In this document: piece by piece, positions 1-7,566 of the stretch
How positions within the stretch are numbered: the first letter of the stretch is position 1
Layout: the number at the start of each line of letters is the position of its first letter
Source: an uncultured Rhodospirillales bacterium
GTDB lineage: Bacteria > Pseudomonadota > Alphaproteobacteria > CAAGCB01 > CAG-977
Assembly (NCBI GenBank): GCA_902777205.1
Contig: CACYSU010000002.1
Coordinates: forward strand, 1-64,000
DNA: 64,000 bases
Direction of reading: 5' to 3'
The notes under the pieces: generated by a model
The model's database searches: none
What the model saw: the letters and a program-made list of their open reading frames with translations, nothing else
What the model was told of the DNA's origin: nothing
Made by a program: the position numbers and the translations under genes

Positions 1-378
1 ACGAAGCTTTCCTGCACTGCGCGGCACAAGTCGGACGACTTGAACGGATTTATCAAATTCAGGGTCGGGCTTTCGCTGAAAAAAGAGGCTCAACGGCACT
101 TCGGACGCTCGCTTTCTTTCGTTCTGCGGCAACTGCTCTGCGCCTATATCGACAAGGAAAACCTGCCGACGCGCAAGGAAGCGGAAACATTAAAACGACT
201 TGCCTTTGAAACGCACAGGATCGGCGTCAATCTGAACCAAGCCGTCAAAGCCCTGAACGCCGATCCGAAAAACGCAAAACGGGTCAAAGAACTGATGAGC
301 CTGATAAAAGAGCTTGCCGAAGTGAAAGAAAAGGCTTTGGAAGCGATGCGGGGATTGAATGAGAAAACGCCCTTATGA
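1..378 (+). CDS. MobC-like mobilisation accessory protein (5' partial)
   Basis: Small basic protein expected to assist a relaxase at the transfer origin. The frame is open back to base 1, so the true start probably lies outside the window; a TTG at 40 is possible but has no SD. Visible are a basic N-terminal part, the stretch HRIGVNLNQAVKALN (arginine, glycine, Asn-Leu-Asn pattern typical of MobC proteins) and a Lys/Glu-rich C-terminal helix. The stop lies 20 bases inside the following relaxase gene, as in mob operons. Assignment to MobC rests on this motif and the neighbour; the exact family is uncertain. Confidence 0.7.
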   Translation, partial: TKLSCTARHKSDDLNGFIKFRVGLSLKKEAQRHFGRSLSFVLRQLLCAYIDKENLPTRKEAETLKRLAFETHRIGVNLNQAVKALNADPKNAKRVKELMSLIKELAEVKEKALEAMRGLNEKTPL

Positions 379-1489
379 CTTTTTGGAAGAACACATCAGA
401 GGCATTTACATTCCCGAACAAACGATCGGACGCGGTTCGGGCTGTCGTCAGGCTTTCGTCAAAATCACGGGACGAAGTTATACAAGCCGCACCGTTGTCG
501 CGAGTTTGAGCTATATCGGGCAAGAGTCGGACGGTGTCGGCAAGGAAACGCGCGTTCTTGATGAAAGAGGCGACGAAGTTAAACCGGCAGACTTTGAAAA
601 AGCCGTTAAAGAATGGCGTTTCAATCCGGAGATCGACAAGCGCAACGAAAGCAAAACCAAAGGGCAACGCAAAACGCGGCTGACGACGCAATTTGTCGTT
701 TCTTTCCCGAAGTCCGCTTATTTATCCGTCCGGCAAACGGAAGACTTTATGGAGGCGTTTATGCTTCCGTATCGGGAAAAGGGCGCGAAGTATTTTATCG
801 CCGTTCACACGGAACAAGGAAGTCGGCACGCGCACGTCATTATCAGGAACGAAACGGAGTTCGGGGAGCGGTTGACGTTTGACCGCAAAGACATACAAGC
901 GTTGCGGCAACGGCAGGTCGAAGTTGCGAAGTCTTACGGCATCCGTTTGGAAAACACGCTTGTCAGGCAAAGGCGGGACGGAGACCGCCCGATCAAAAAG
1001 ACGCTTTTGGAACGGCAAGTCCCGAAATGGTATGAGAAAAACCAGGATATTGTTTTGCGCGACAAGGGCCCTCGACCGATACCGTTTTTGCAAAGGCTTC
1101 CCGAATTGGAACGCAAGCCGGAGGCTCTGGACGTTTGGGCGCGAGTTTTTGAAGACGGAAACAAAGCGGCGGTTCTGTTCTTGGAAATGTATGCCGAAAA
1201 CCCGCGCACGGCGTTCTGGTATGCGAACAACAAACCGGACGTGTTCGGGAAAAGAAGCGCGTCGAACGTGCCGGCAGAACCGCTGAACAACCGGAATTTC
1301 CGCCTGACGCCGAAAGACAGGAAAAGCGTCCTTAAAAGCCGCGACGAAATCGCCGCTTGTATGACTTCCCCGTTAGCCTATCCCCGCATCGACATCGAAG
1401 CCGCGTGGCGCAAAGTCTATAACCTGCCGAAAACGGAAAGAAAGGAAGAACCATATAGAAACAAAGAAATGGAAATAAAAATCTGTTAA
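359..1489 (+). CDS. Relaxase / mobilisation nuclease (MobA/VirD2-type)
   Basis: DNA-nicking enzyme that would start conjugative mobilisation of the element. The 376-residue protein has a candidate catalytic tyrosine in LSYIGQ (residue about 60) and the metal-binding histidine triad HTEQGSRHAHV (about residues 156-166), the classic H-x6-H-x-H relaxase motif. The start overlaps the MobC-like gene by 20 bases, which suggests translational coupling. The C-terminal third is basic and not recognised. The gene ends just before a strong hairpin terminator. No type IV secretion genes are visible, so the element is at most mobilisable, as far as this window shows. Confidence 0.85.
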   Translation: MRKRPYDFLEEHIRGIYIPEQTIGRGSGCRQAFVKITGRSYTSRTVVASLSYIGQESDGVGKETRVLDERGDEVKPADFEKAVKEWRFNPEIDKRNESKTKGQRKTRLTTQFVVSFPKSAYLSVRQTEDFMEAFMLPYREKGAKYFIAVHTEQGSRHAHVIIRNETEFGERLTFDRKDIQALRQRQVEVAKSYGIRLENTLVRQRRDGDRPIKKTLLERQVPKWYEKNQDIVLRDKGPRPIPFLQRLPELERKPEALDVWARVFEDGNKAAVLFLEMYAENPRTAFWYANNKPDVFGKRSASNVPAEPLNNRNFRLTPKDRKSVLKSRDEIAACMTSPLAYPRIDIEAAWRKVYNLPKTERKEEPYRNKEMEIKIC

Positions 1490-1491
1490 AA

Positions 1492-1527
1492 AATACCGCC
1501 TAAAAAAACTTAAGGCGGTATTTTTTT
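1492..1527. terminator. Bidirectional terminator between relaxase and HNH-like gene
   Basis: The 10-bp arms AATACCGCCT and AGGCGGTATT are separated by 11 bases and flanked by A- and T-runs on both sides, so the hairpin can stop the relaxase transcript (+) and the convergent small gene (-). Confidence 0.9.
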
Positions 1528-1529
1528 AG

Positions 1530-1802
1530 TTAATCCCTGACGGAAACAAGCGTTTCATCGACATAAAATTCTTCAGACGAAGGCTTCATATTACATTCGT
1601 GACACAAAGGCACAATATACCAATGTCTGTCGTCACTATCCGCTTTTTGAACATGCGCCCCGTCCGTAGCTTTTTTAGTACATCCACGACACCCGCATTT
1701 ACCAGCTTTCTTTCCGGTTTTCCTTTCCCAGAAATCAAGCCAAGAAGAATAACCGACAGGAAGTCGATCACCTGTTCCGTTTAAATTTTTAACTTTAGGC
1801 AT
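1530..1802 (-). CDS. Small zinc-binding HNH-like protein
   Basis: A 90-residue protein beginning MPKVKNLNGTG, chosen because this ATG (1802) has the SD AAGAGG; an upstream in-frame extension has no SD. It carries CGCRGC followed by GAHVQK, then HWYIVPLCHECN, a Cys/His layout (two Cys, His, His, C-x2-C) like a small HNH or zinc-ribbon fold. Similar 90-residue proteins are, to my knowledge, widespread and uncharacterised. It sits alone on the minus strand between the mob genes and the restriction locus. Nuclease activity is not shown; a simple metal-binding role is equally possible. Confidence 0.6.
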   Translation of the reverse strand: MPKVKNLNGTGDRLPVGYSSWLDFWERKTGKKAGKCGCRGCTKKATDGAHVQKADSDDRHWYIVPLCHECNMKPSSEEFYVDETLVSVRD

Positions 1803-1831
1803 TTTATAACCTCTTATTTTAAAGACCAAAA

Positions 1832-1860
1832 TTGACAAGAAGGCAAAAAATCCATAAACT
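1832..1860 (+). promoter_or_regulatory. Sigma70-type promoter candidate for a small RNA
   Basis: Perfect -35 box TTGACA (1832-1837), 17-base spacer, then TAAACT (1855-1860, four of six consensus bases). No open reading frame follows on this strand before the hairpin terminator at 1902-1941. Confidence 0.4.
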
Positions 1861-1865
1861 TAAAC

Positions 1866-1941
1866 CTGTTCGAAAGGTTTGAAGGATCTTTCCTTCTTGC
1901 CGAAAAGGGGGAAAGATTACAGCTTTCCCTCTTTTCATTTT
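1866..1941 (+). ncRNA. Possible small RNA ending in an intrinsic terminator
   Basis: A promoter-like pair at 1832-1860 is followed about 6 bases later by a 75-base stretch with two hairpins: GAAGGA-TCTT-TCCTTC (1881-1896) and a 14-bp stem 1902-1915/1923-1936 (one mismatch) followed by ATTTTT. No protein frame fits. This layout is what a short structured RNA gene looks like, but nothing identifies its family; the second hairpin could also simply shield the next operon from read-through. Confidence 0.35.
1902..1941 (+). terminator. Intrinsic terminator
   Basis: Stem 1902-1915 with 1923-1936, loop ATTACAG, followed by ATTTTT. No protein-coding gene reads into it from the left on this strand, which is why a small RNA is suspected. 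Confidence 0.6.
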
Positions 1942-1968
1942 TAACCATACATCAAATTTTTCACAAAA

Positions 1969-1997
1969 TCAACAATAAAAGTTTTTTGTAGTAATAT
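1969..1997 (+). promoter_or_regulatory. Promoter candidate of the restriction locus
   Basis: TCAACA (1969-1974), 17 bases, TAATAT (1992-1997); four of six consensus bases in each box. Transcription would start near 2004 and give a leader of about 57 bases that contains the inverted repeat at 2012-2047. Confidence 0.4.
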
Positions 1998-2011
1998 TGC
2001 CTACACACTCT

Positions 2012-2054
2012 TGACAAGAAAAAAATCTTCTGATAGCTTTCTTGTCAGAAGGAG
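2012..2054 (+). promoter_or_regulatory. Leader with two mutually exclusive hairpins over the SD
   Basis: Hairpin A pairs TGACAAGAAA (2012-2021) with TTTCTTGTCA (2038-2047), ten perfect base pairs. Hairpin B pairs CTTCTGA (2027-2033) with TCAGAAG (2045-2051). They share 2045-2047, so only one can form. B covers part of the SD (AGAAGGAG, 2047-2054) of the first restriction gene; A leaves it free. The ten-base repeat could instead be a protein operator. Confidence 0.4.
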
Positions 2055-2060
2055 AATTTT

Positions 2061-2627
2061 ATGCGTTTTTCTGATTTATTTGAGATTCGTTCCGGCGTTC
2101 CGATCCGGCAGGCGTATGAAAAAATGGCGGCAGGAGGAACGCTGGTCATCGTTCCGAAAGCCGTGGACGTTCAAAAAGGAATCGACTATTCGCAAATCAA
2201 GGGATTGGATATAACCTTTAAGCCCGCTCATCTTTTAAAGGGCGGAGAGATTCTTTTCTGCACCAAAGGAACGATCAAAGCGGCTGTTTATGAACAACAG
2301 GAAAAGCCCTGCATCGCATCATCGGCGTTTCTGGTGCTGACACCGAAAGCGAATGTTTATTCCGCATATATAGCTGCGTTTTTAAATTCGGAGATGATGC
2401 GGGAAAATTACCGTTCGGCGACGAACGGGGCGACAATTCCTTCTTTGCCGATCAGTTATGTTCGGGATATAGAGATTGTTCTCCCCCCCGTGGAAAAGCA
2501 AACGTTTGCGGTTGAGCTGTTAAATCTTTATAACAGGAAAATAGCTTTATTGAATCGGCGGACGGAACTGGAAAACGGTGTGAAAAACGTATTATCGAAA
2601 AAGATTTTTACCGGAGATTGGGTATGA
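2061..2627 (+). CDS. Single-domain type I restriction specificity protein (half HsdS)
   Basis: The 188-residue protein has one target-recognition domain (about residues 1-135, from RFSDLFEIRSGVPI to IPSLPISYVRDIEIVLPP) and one helical conserved region (about 140-185). This is half of a normal HsdS of about 400 residues. Half-size S proteins are known to work as dimers in some type I systems, so it may be active and not merely a remnant. SD GGAG lies 6 bases before the ATG. Its stop overlaps the hsdM start as ATGA, so the two are translationally coupled. A second, full-size hsdS lies 3.7 kb downstream. Confidence 0.8.
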   Translation: MRFSDLFEIRSGVPIRQAYEKMAAGGTLVIVPKAVDVQKGIDYSQIKGLDITFKPAHLLKGGEILFCTKGTIKAAVYEQQEKPCIASSAFLVLTPKANVYSAYIAAFLNSEMMRENYRSATNGATIPSLPISYVRDIEIVLPPVEKQTFAVELLNLYNRKIALLNRRTELENGVKNVLSKKIFTGDWV

Positions 2628-4129
2628 CAAACAAAACTGATGAAAAACAAACGAAACTGAACAATTTATTGTGGAGCGCCGCAGATGCCGCACGTTCGCA
2701 CGTCGATGCCTCCGTCTTTAAGGATTACATTCTAGTCTTGCTGTTTTTGAAATACCTGTCAGAGTTGTCGAAAAAGGAAGCGGCGGCGTTAAGGGAACGC
2801 TACGGCGCGGACGAAGCGGCTTTGGAACGCCGGTTGAAAGCCGGACGATTTTATTTGCCGAAAGGATCGTCTTTCGACGAGCTGTATGAACAAAGAACGC
2901 AGGACGATTTCGGCGTGCTGATCAATCAGGCTTTACACAAAATCGAAGATGAAAATAAATCGAAGCTGGAAAACATTTTCCAGTCCGTCGACTTCAACAG
3001 CGAAGCGGTTTTAGGCAAGAAAAACAAGCGCAATCCGATGTTGATCGGTTTGTTTGAAGTGTTCAAATCGGCGGATTTGGACATAGCGGATCAGGATGTC
3101 GTCGGTAACGCGTATATGTATCTGATCGAACGTTTCGGTTCGGATGCGGGTAAAAAAGCGGGGGAATTTTTCACGCCGGCAGTCGTATCGGGCTTGCTTG
3201 CCAAATTGGGCGGAGCGAAAGACGGATACAAGATTTTGGATCCGGCGTGCGGATCGGGCGGTTTGCTGCTGTTGGCGGGACATGAAGTCACTTCCGGCAA
3301 CTACGCCCTTTTCGGTCAGGAAAGTGTCGGAACGACGTATAACATGGCGCGGATGAATATGTTTTTGCACGGCAAGGATTCTGCTGAAATCGAATGGGGG
3401 GACAGCTTGCGCGATCCCGCTTTTGTGGAATCGGATCATCTAAAACAGTTTGATCTGGTCTTGGCAAATCCGCCGTTTTCGCTGGACAACTGGGGCTTCG
3501 ACGATCTGCAAAGCGACAAATACGCCCGCTTTACGCGTGGTATGCCACCGAAATCGAAAGGCGACTACGCGTTTATTTCTCACATGATCGCGTCGGCGAA
3601 AGAGTTCACGGGGCGCGTTGCCGTCATCGTGCCGCACGGCGTTTTGTTCCGCGGCAGTTCGGAAGGGCGCATCCGTCAGGCGTTGATCGAAGAAAATCTG
3701 CTTGACGCCGTTATCGGATTGCCGAAAGGACTGTTCCAGACGACCGACATTCCCGTGGCGATTTTAATTTTTGACAAGTCGCGGCAGGAAGGCGGGATAA
3801 ATCAGAAGCGTAAAGATATAGTGTTCATCGACGCGTCCAACGAATTTATCAGCGGCAAAAAACAGAATACGTTATCCGAAGAGCATATCGAAAAAATCCT
3901 GACGACGTATCGGGAACGCAAAGAAATCGAAAAGTATTCCCACGTCGCGACGCCGGAGGAAATTCGGGAAAACGATTACAACCTGAACATTCCGCGCTAT
4001 GTCGATACGTTTGAGGAGGAAGATGAAATCGACCTGCAGGCGGTGAAATCGGAAATTCAAAAGATTGAAACCGAACTGGCGACGGTTCAAAATCAGATGG
4101 ACGCGTATTTGAAAGAATTGGGGCTGTAA
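2624..4129 (+). CDS. hsdM: Type I restriction-modification DNA methyltransferase subunit
   Basis: Adenine methyltransferase of a type I restriction system; with S subunits it methylates the recognition site. The 501-residue protein has an N-terminal helical domain, SAM-binding motif I DPACGSGG (about residue 205) and catalytic motif IV NPPF (about 281), both intact. The ATG at 2624 was chosen because it overlaps the upstream stop (ATGA); two codons upstream a TTG exists but is less likely. Length is normal. Base composition is close to the chromosome, unlike the genes from 5.4 to 8.95 kb. The next gene starts 3 bases after its stop. Confidence 0.95.
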   Translation: MTNKTDEKQTKLNNLLWSAADAARSHVDASVFKDYILVLLFLKYLSELSKKEAAALRERYGADEAALERRLKAGRFYLPKGSSFDELYEQRTQDDFGVLINQALHKIEDENKSKLENIFQSVDFNSEAVLGKKNKRNPMLIGLFEVFKSADLDIADQDVVGNAYMYLIERFGSDAGKKAGEFFTPAVVSGLLAKLGGAKDGYKILDPACGSGGLLLLAGHEVTSGNYALFGQESVGTTYNMARMNMFLHGKDSAEIEWGDSLRDPAFVESDHLKQFDLVLANPPFSLDNWGFDDLQSDKYARFTRGMPPKSKGDYAFISHMIASAKEFTGRVAVIVPHGVLFRGSSEGRIRQALIEENLLDAVIGLPKGLFQTTDIPVAILIFDKSRQEGGINQKRKDIVFIDASNEFISGKKQNTLSEEHIEKILTTYRERKEIEKYSHVATPEEIRENDYNLNIPRYVDTFEEEDEIDLQAVKSEIQKIETELATVQNQMDAYLKELGL

Positions 4130-4132
4130 CAA

Positions 4133-5224
4133 ATGACGGACGAACAAGAATCTGAAACGATGGATAACAAGCTGACGGCGTGGCGCAATCAGATGTTGAC
4201 GGAAATCCCCGAACGCGTCGGGCTGGCCTTTTACACGCAAGACAACGGCGATGTCGAGGTTGAAGTCTATATGGCCGATGAAAACATGTGGATGAGCCAG
4301 CAGGTTATGGCTTCGCTGTTCGGAGTGGAAGAAAACACAATCACCTACCACATAAAAGAGATTTATAAAATCGGCGAATTGGATGAAAACTCAACTGCTC
4401 GAAAAATTCGAGTAGTTCGCAACGAGGGCAAAAGACAGGTTCGGCGGGAAATTCTGTTTTACAATTTGGATATGGTCATCTCGGTCGGGTATCGCGTCAA
4501 CTCCGTCAAAGCGACACAGTTCAGAAAGTTTGCGACCAGAGTTTTGCACGAATACATTCAAAAAGGTTTTGTCCTGAACGATACGCGTTTCAAAAAGGGG
4601 CATAAATTCGACGACGCCTATTTTGAAGAAATGCTGGAACGTATTCGGGACATTCGTCTTTCGGAAAGAAGAATCTATTTGAAAATAGCCGATATTTTCG
4701 CTTTAGCTTCCGATTATGATAAAGAAAGCGACATAACAAGAAACTTTTTTGCCTTCATTCAAAACCAGCTGCATTTTGCCATATCCGGAAAGACGGCGGC
4801 GGAAATCGTTTATGACAGATCCGACAGCAATAAAGAACACATGGGATTGACAAGTTGGTCGCACGCCCCGAACGGAAAGATTTATAAAACGGATGTGACG
4901 ATTGCCAAAAACTACTTGAATGAAACGGAGCTTCACAGATTGCGTTTAGCTGTCACGGCGTTTTTAGACTTGGCTCAGATACGGGCGGAGCGTAAAATTC
5001 CGACAACGATGGAACAATGGATTTCCTTTATGAGTTCGTATCTTGATTTAAACGAATATCCCGTTTTGAAAGGCTTGGGAAAAATCAGCAAGGAAGAAGC
5101 GGATAAAAAGGCGGTTGCCGAGTATGAAAAATTCCGCCCGATCCAGGACGCGCAATACATATCGGATTTCGACAGGGAAATCGCCGAATTGGAAGCGGTG
5201 GAAAAACGGCTTGAAAAGAAATAA
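4133..5224 (+). CDS. rhuM: RhuM-family protein
   Basis: A 363-residue protein of the RhuM type: an N-terminal acidic lead, a DNA-binding-like region (MSQQVMASLFGVEENTITYH, about residues 52-71, helix-turn-helix-like), the conserved segment ILFYNLDMVISVGYRVNS (about 102-119) and a long helical C-terminus. RhuM was named in a Salmonella pathogenicity island, but relatives are common as cargo of type I restriction loci; its biochemical role is not settled. It begins 3 bases after hsdM and so is surely co-transcribed. The protein appears complete, with a charged tail rich in Glu and Lys. Confidence 0.8.
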   Translation: MTDEQESETMDNKLTAWRNQMLTEIPERVGLAFYTQDNGDVEVEVYMADENMWMSQQVMASLFGVEENTITYHIKEIYKIGELDENSTARKIRVVRNEGKRQVRREILFYNLDMVISVGYRVNSVKATQFRKFATRVLHEYIQKGFVLNDTRFKKGHKFDDAYFEEMLERIRDIRLSERRIYLKIADIFALASDYDKESDITRNFFAFIQNQLHFAISGKTAAEIVYDRSDSNKEHMGLTSWSHAPNGKIYKTDVTIAKNYLNETELHRLRLAVTAFLDLAQIRAERKIPTTMEQWISFMSSYLDLNEYPVLKGLGKISKEEADKKAVAEYEKFRPIQDAQYISDFDREIAELEAVEKRLEKK

Positions 5225-5236
5225 CAGGAGCGGAAT

Positions 5237-5350
5237 TTGACAGGATATTTTGAAGAATACAAACGGCAATGTGCAGAAAATGCACGTTCCAAGTTCGGAA
5301 AAAATGGAAACGATAAAACAAATGGTTGTCAGCATTTTAAATATGAATAA
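5237..5350 (+). other. Short open frame, possible gene remnant
   Basis: A TTG at 5237 preceded by AGGAG (5226-5230) opens a 37-codon frame ending at 5350; a second short frame (METIKQMVVSILNMNKIK) overlaps it in another phase. The stretch 5225-5440 otherwise has no gene. It marks the border between the rhuM-like gene and the A+T-rich cargo and may hold the broken end of a gene lost when the cargo was inserted. No homology is recognised. Confidence 0.2.
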
Positions 5351-5440
5351 AATAAAATGATAACAAACACCCGCCGACACGTCGGGGACGATAAAGGCAG
5401 AAAGCAGGAAGTGATTAAGGGATAAGGAGAATAGGCAATT

Positions 5441-5905
5441 ATGTATACACAAGCAGCTATTTGTAAAAATGGTCATGTTGCAACAGCGAACGCATCTTCA
5501 TATACAGATTCTTTTTGTAAGGAATGTGGTTCTGAAATTATAAAATTATGTCCTAACTGTGGTGCATCAATACAGGGGTACTATTATGAGGAGACTTTTT
5601 GGACCTGTGGCTGCTATAATCCCCCATCGTACTGCCATAATTGCGGTCATCCCTACCCTTGGACTACCGCGCGAATTGATGCAGCAAAAATGTTAATCGA
5701 GGATATGGACGAGCTTTCAGATGAAGAAAAGAAAAAAATGTCTGAAAGCATTGATAAAATCATATCCGACACGCCTTATACGGAAGCAGCTTCAAACAGA
5801 ATAAAGAAATACTTGCTAAAAGCCGGAAAAGAAACTGCTTCGACATTTAGAGACATATTGGTTAATATCGCATCTGACGCTGCAAAGAAATGTTTAGGGC
5901 TGTAA
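5441..5905 (+). CDS. Zinc-ribbon protein resembling DUF2321
   Basis: A 154-residue protein with an N-terminal half full of metal-binding pairs: a Cys at residue 8, CKECG (about 27-31), CPNCGAS (about 38-44), and CHNCGHPYPWT (about 67-77). The C-terminal half is helical and charged (ELSDEEKKKM onward). This layout, including the CGxPxPWT signature, matches uncharacterised DUF2321-type proteins as I remember them. SD AAGGAG lies 14 bases before the ATG. The stop TAA is directly followed by the ATG of the SieB-like gene, so the two form a tight pair. The codon use is strongly A+T-rich, unlike hsdM. Function unknown; a sensor or regulator role for its membrane partner is speculation. Confidence 0.65.
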   Translation: MYTQAAICKNGHVATANASSYTDSFCKECGSEIIKLCPNCGASIQGYYYEETFWTCGCYNPPSYCHNCGHPYPWTTARIDAAKMLIEDMDELSDEEKKKMSESIDKIISDTPYTEAASNRIKKYLLKAGKETASTFRDILVNIASDAAKKCLGL

Positions 5906-6385
5906 ATGGAAAACATTATAACATCTCTGATTTCACAAATTAAAAATCCGTGGCAATATATTTGCATCGGATTTGTTTGGTGTGCAATTCTATATCTAAA
6001 CATAGAAGAAAAATACACCATTCCTGCCATATTAATTACGATTGGCATAGCGGCTTTTATTCAAAAAATTGTTAATTATGTGCTTGATTTTATAGGTGAT
6101 AAACAAATAGAAAAAGAGATTCTATTTAATCTAATGCATATGAACAATATGGAATATTCTTTTGTTTATCATTGTTTTTCTAATAATATTCAAACGGCAT
6201 CTTTCGAAATATTAAGCCGAGGAGGGACTATATGGAACACTTTGCCTCAAAAAAGAATCGCTGTCAAACCGAGCGGCATACAGACTATGGAAGCCTTATC
6301 ATTAACTATTCCCTCTTATGTTTGGAAGATTATCGAAAAACATCAAAAAGAAATCTTTACAGAGGAAATTGCCGATGAAAACTAA
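5906..6385 (+). CDS. Membrane protein resembling superinfection exclusion protein B
   Basis: A 159-residue protein with two predicted membrane helices near the N-terminus (about residues 18-31 and 39-65, around ICIGFVWCAILYLN and IPAILITIGIAAFI) and a soluble C-terminal domain of about 90 residues. This size and topology are those of SieB-type proteins of lambda-like phages, which abort infection by other phages; sequence identity is not obvious by eye, so this is a fold-level guess. It follows the zinc-ribbon gene with no spacer and overlaps the downstream hsdS start by 11 bases. It is A+T-rich. Likely inner-membrane protein. Confidence 0.5.
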   Translation: MENIITSLISQIKNPWQYICIGFVWCAILYLNIEEKYTIPAILITIGIAAFIQKIVNYVLDFIGDKQIEKEILFNLMHMNNMEYSFVYHCFSNNIQTASFEILSRGGTIWNTLPQKRIAVKPSGIQTMEALSLTIPSYVWKIIEKHQKEIFTEEIADEN

Positions 6386-7565
6386 TCAAAAAATCCCCGA
6401 GGGGTGGAGTATTAAAAAACTTGGAGAGTGTTTCTCTTTCTTAAGAACTTCCAATTATTCCCGAGCAGAAACAACAGATTACGGAGAAGTTCATTATATC
6501 CATTATGGCGATATTCACACAAAATATCCGCTACATATTTCCCCTAAAAATATAGATATTTATGTTTCAACAGGGCAAGCCTCTAAAAGTGATTGTCTAA
6601 AAACTGGCGATTTAATTTTATTAGATGCTTCTGAAGATTATGAAGGCACGACGAAATGTGTTGAGTTGTTGAATATTTCTGATGATGAAAAAGTTGTATC
6701 GGGATTACACACGTTAGCACTTAGAGATATTTTCAAAAATTTTATAAATGGCTTCCGTGCTTACATTACTTCAATCCCGTTCGTTAAAAACAATTTTTGG
6801 AAACAAGTTACGGGGATTAAAGTTTATGGCATATCAAAAGATAATCTGAAAAAAATCAAAATTCCCGTTCCCCCGCTTCCTGAGCAGGAAAAGATTGCGA
6901 AGATATTGGGGTGTTGGGACGACGGTATCGAAAAATTAAGCCGGTTGATTGAACAAAAAAAGCTGTTGAAAAAAGGATTGATGCAACGCCTGTTGACGGG
7001 CAAACAACGCCTCCCCGGCTTCTCCACCCCGTGGAATAAAGTCAAATTAAAAAACATATGCGATATATCCAAAGGGGAGCAATTAGGGCGATTGGAAATG
7101 ACAGAGACGGGAGTATATCCCGTTATCAATGGTGGAATTTCAAAGTCAGGACTTACTGATTCTTATAACCGTGAAAAAGATACAATTACTATCAGCGAGG
7201 GCGGAAACTCATGCGGATTTGTCGCTTTTATGAAAGAACGTTTTTGGTGTGGCGGACATTGTTACGCTTTATCAAATTTGCAAACAAATTTACATTTCTT
7301 GTTCCAAATTTTGAAATCTAAAGAAAGCGACATTATGAAATTGCGGGTCGGCTCTGGTTTGCCGAATATTCAAAAATCAAGCTTAGATGCTTTTTCTCTG
7401 CACATCCCAACCGATATTTCCGAACAAAAGGCGATTGCTAGCATTCTTTCCAAAGCGGACGAAGAAATCGACCTGCTGACCCGAAAACTCGATTTACTTC
7501 AATCCCAGAAAAAAGGATTGATGCAACAACTCTTAACTGGCAAAATCCGCGTAAAGGTAGCGTAA
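6375..7565 (+). CDS. hsdS: Type I restriction-modification specificity subunit
   Basis: Full-length HsdS of 396 residues. Two target-recognition domains (about residues 5-165 and 213-345) are each followed by a helical spacer; the spacers end in the near-repeats GLMQRLLTGKQRLPGF (about 202-217) and GLMQQLLTGKIRVKV (about 381-395). The ATG at 6375 was chosen because of the SD AGAGGAAA and the start MKTNQKIPEGW; an upstream in-frame extension would run through the SieB-like gene. The first recognition domain is much richer in A+T than the spacers, which is usual when recognition domains are exchanged. The next gene begins one base after the stop. Confidence 0.93.
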   Translation: MKTNQKIPEGWSIKKLGECFSFLRTSNYSRAETTDYGEVHYIHYGDIHTKYPLHISPKNIDIYVSTGQASKSDCLKTGDLILLDASEDYEGTTKCVELLNISDDEKVVSGLHTLALRDIFKNFINGFRAYITSIPFVKNNFWKQVTGIKVYGISKDNLKKIKIPVPPLPEQEKIAKILGCWDDGIEKLSRLIEQKKLLKKGLMQRLLTGKQRLPGFSTPWNKVKLKNICDISKGEQLGRLEMTETGVYPVINGGISKSGLTDSYNREKDTITISEGGNSCGFVAFMKERFWCGGHCYALSNLQTNLHFLFQILKSKESDIMKLRVGSGLPNIQKSSLDAFSLHIPTDISEQKAIASILSKADEEIDLLTRKLDLLQSQKKGLMQQLLTGKIRVKVA

Positions 7566-7566
7566 G

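Noticed and set aside
1-1489. Conjugative (self-transmissible) element
   Set aside because: Only a relaxase and a MobC-like gene are seen; no coupling protein or secretion genes in the window, so only mobilisation can be proposed.
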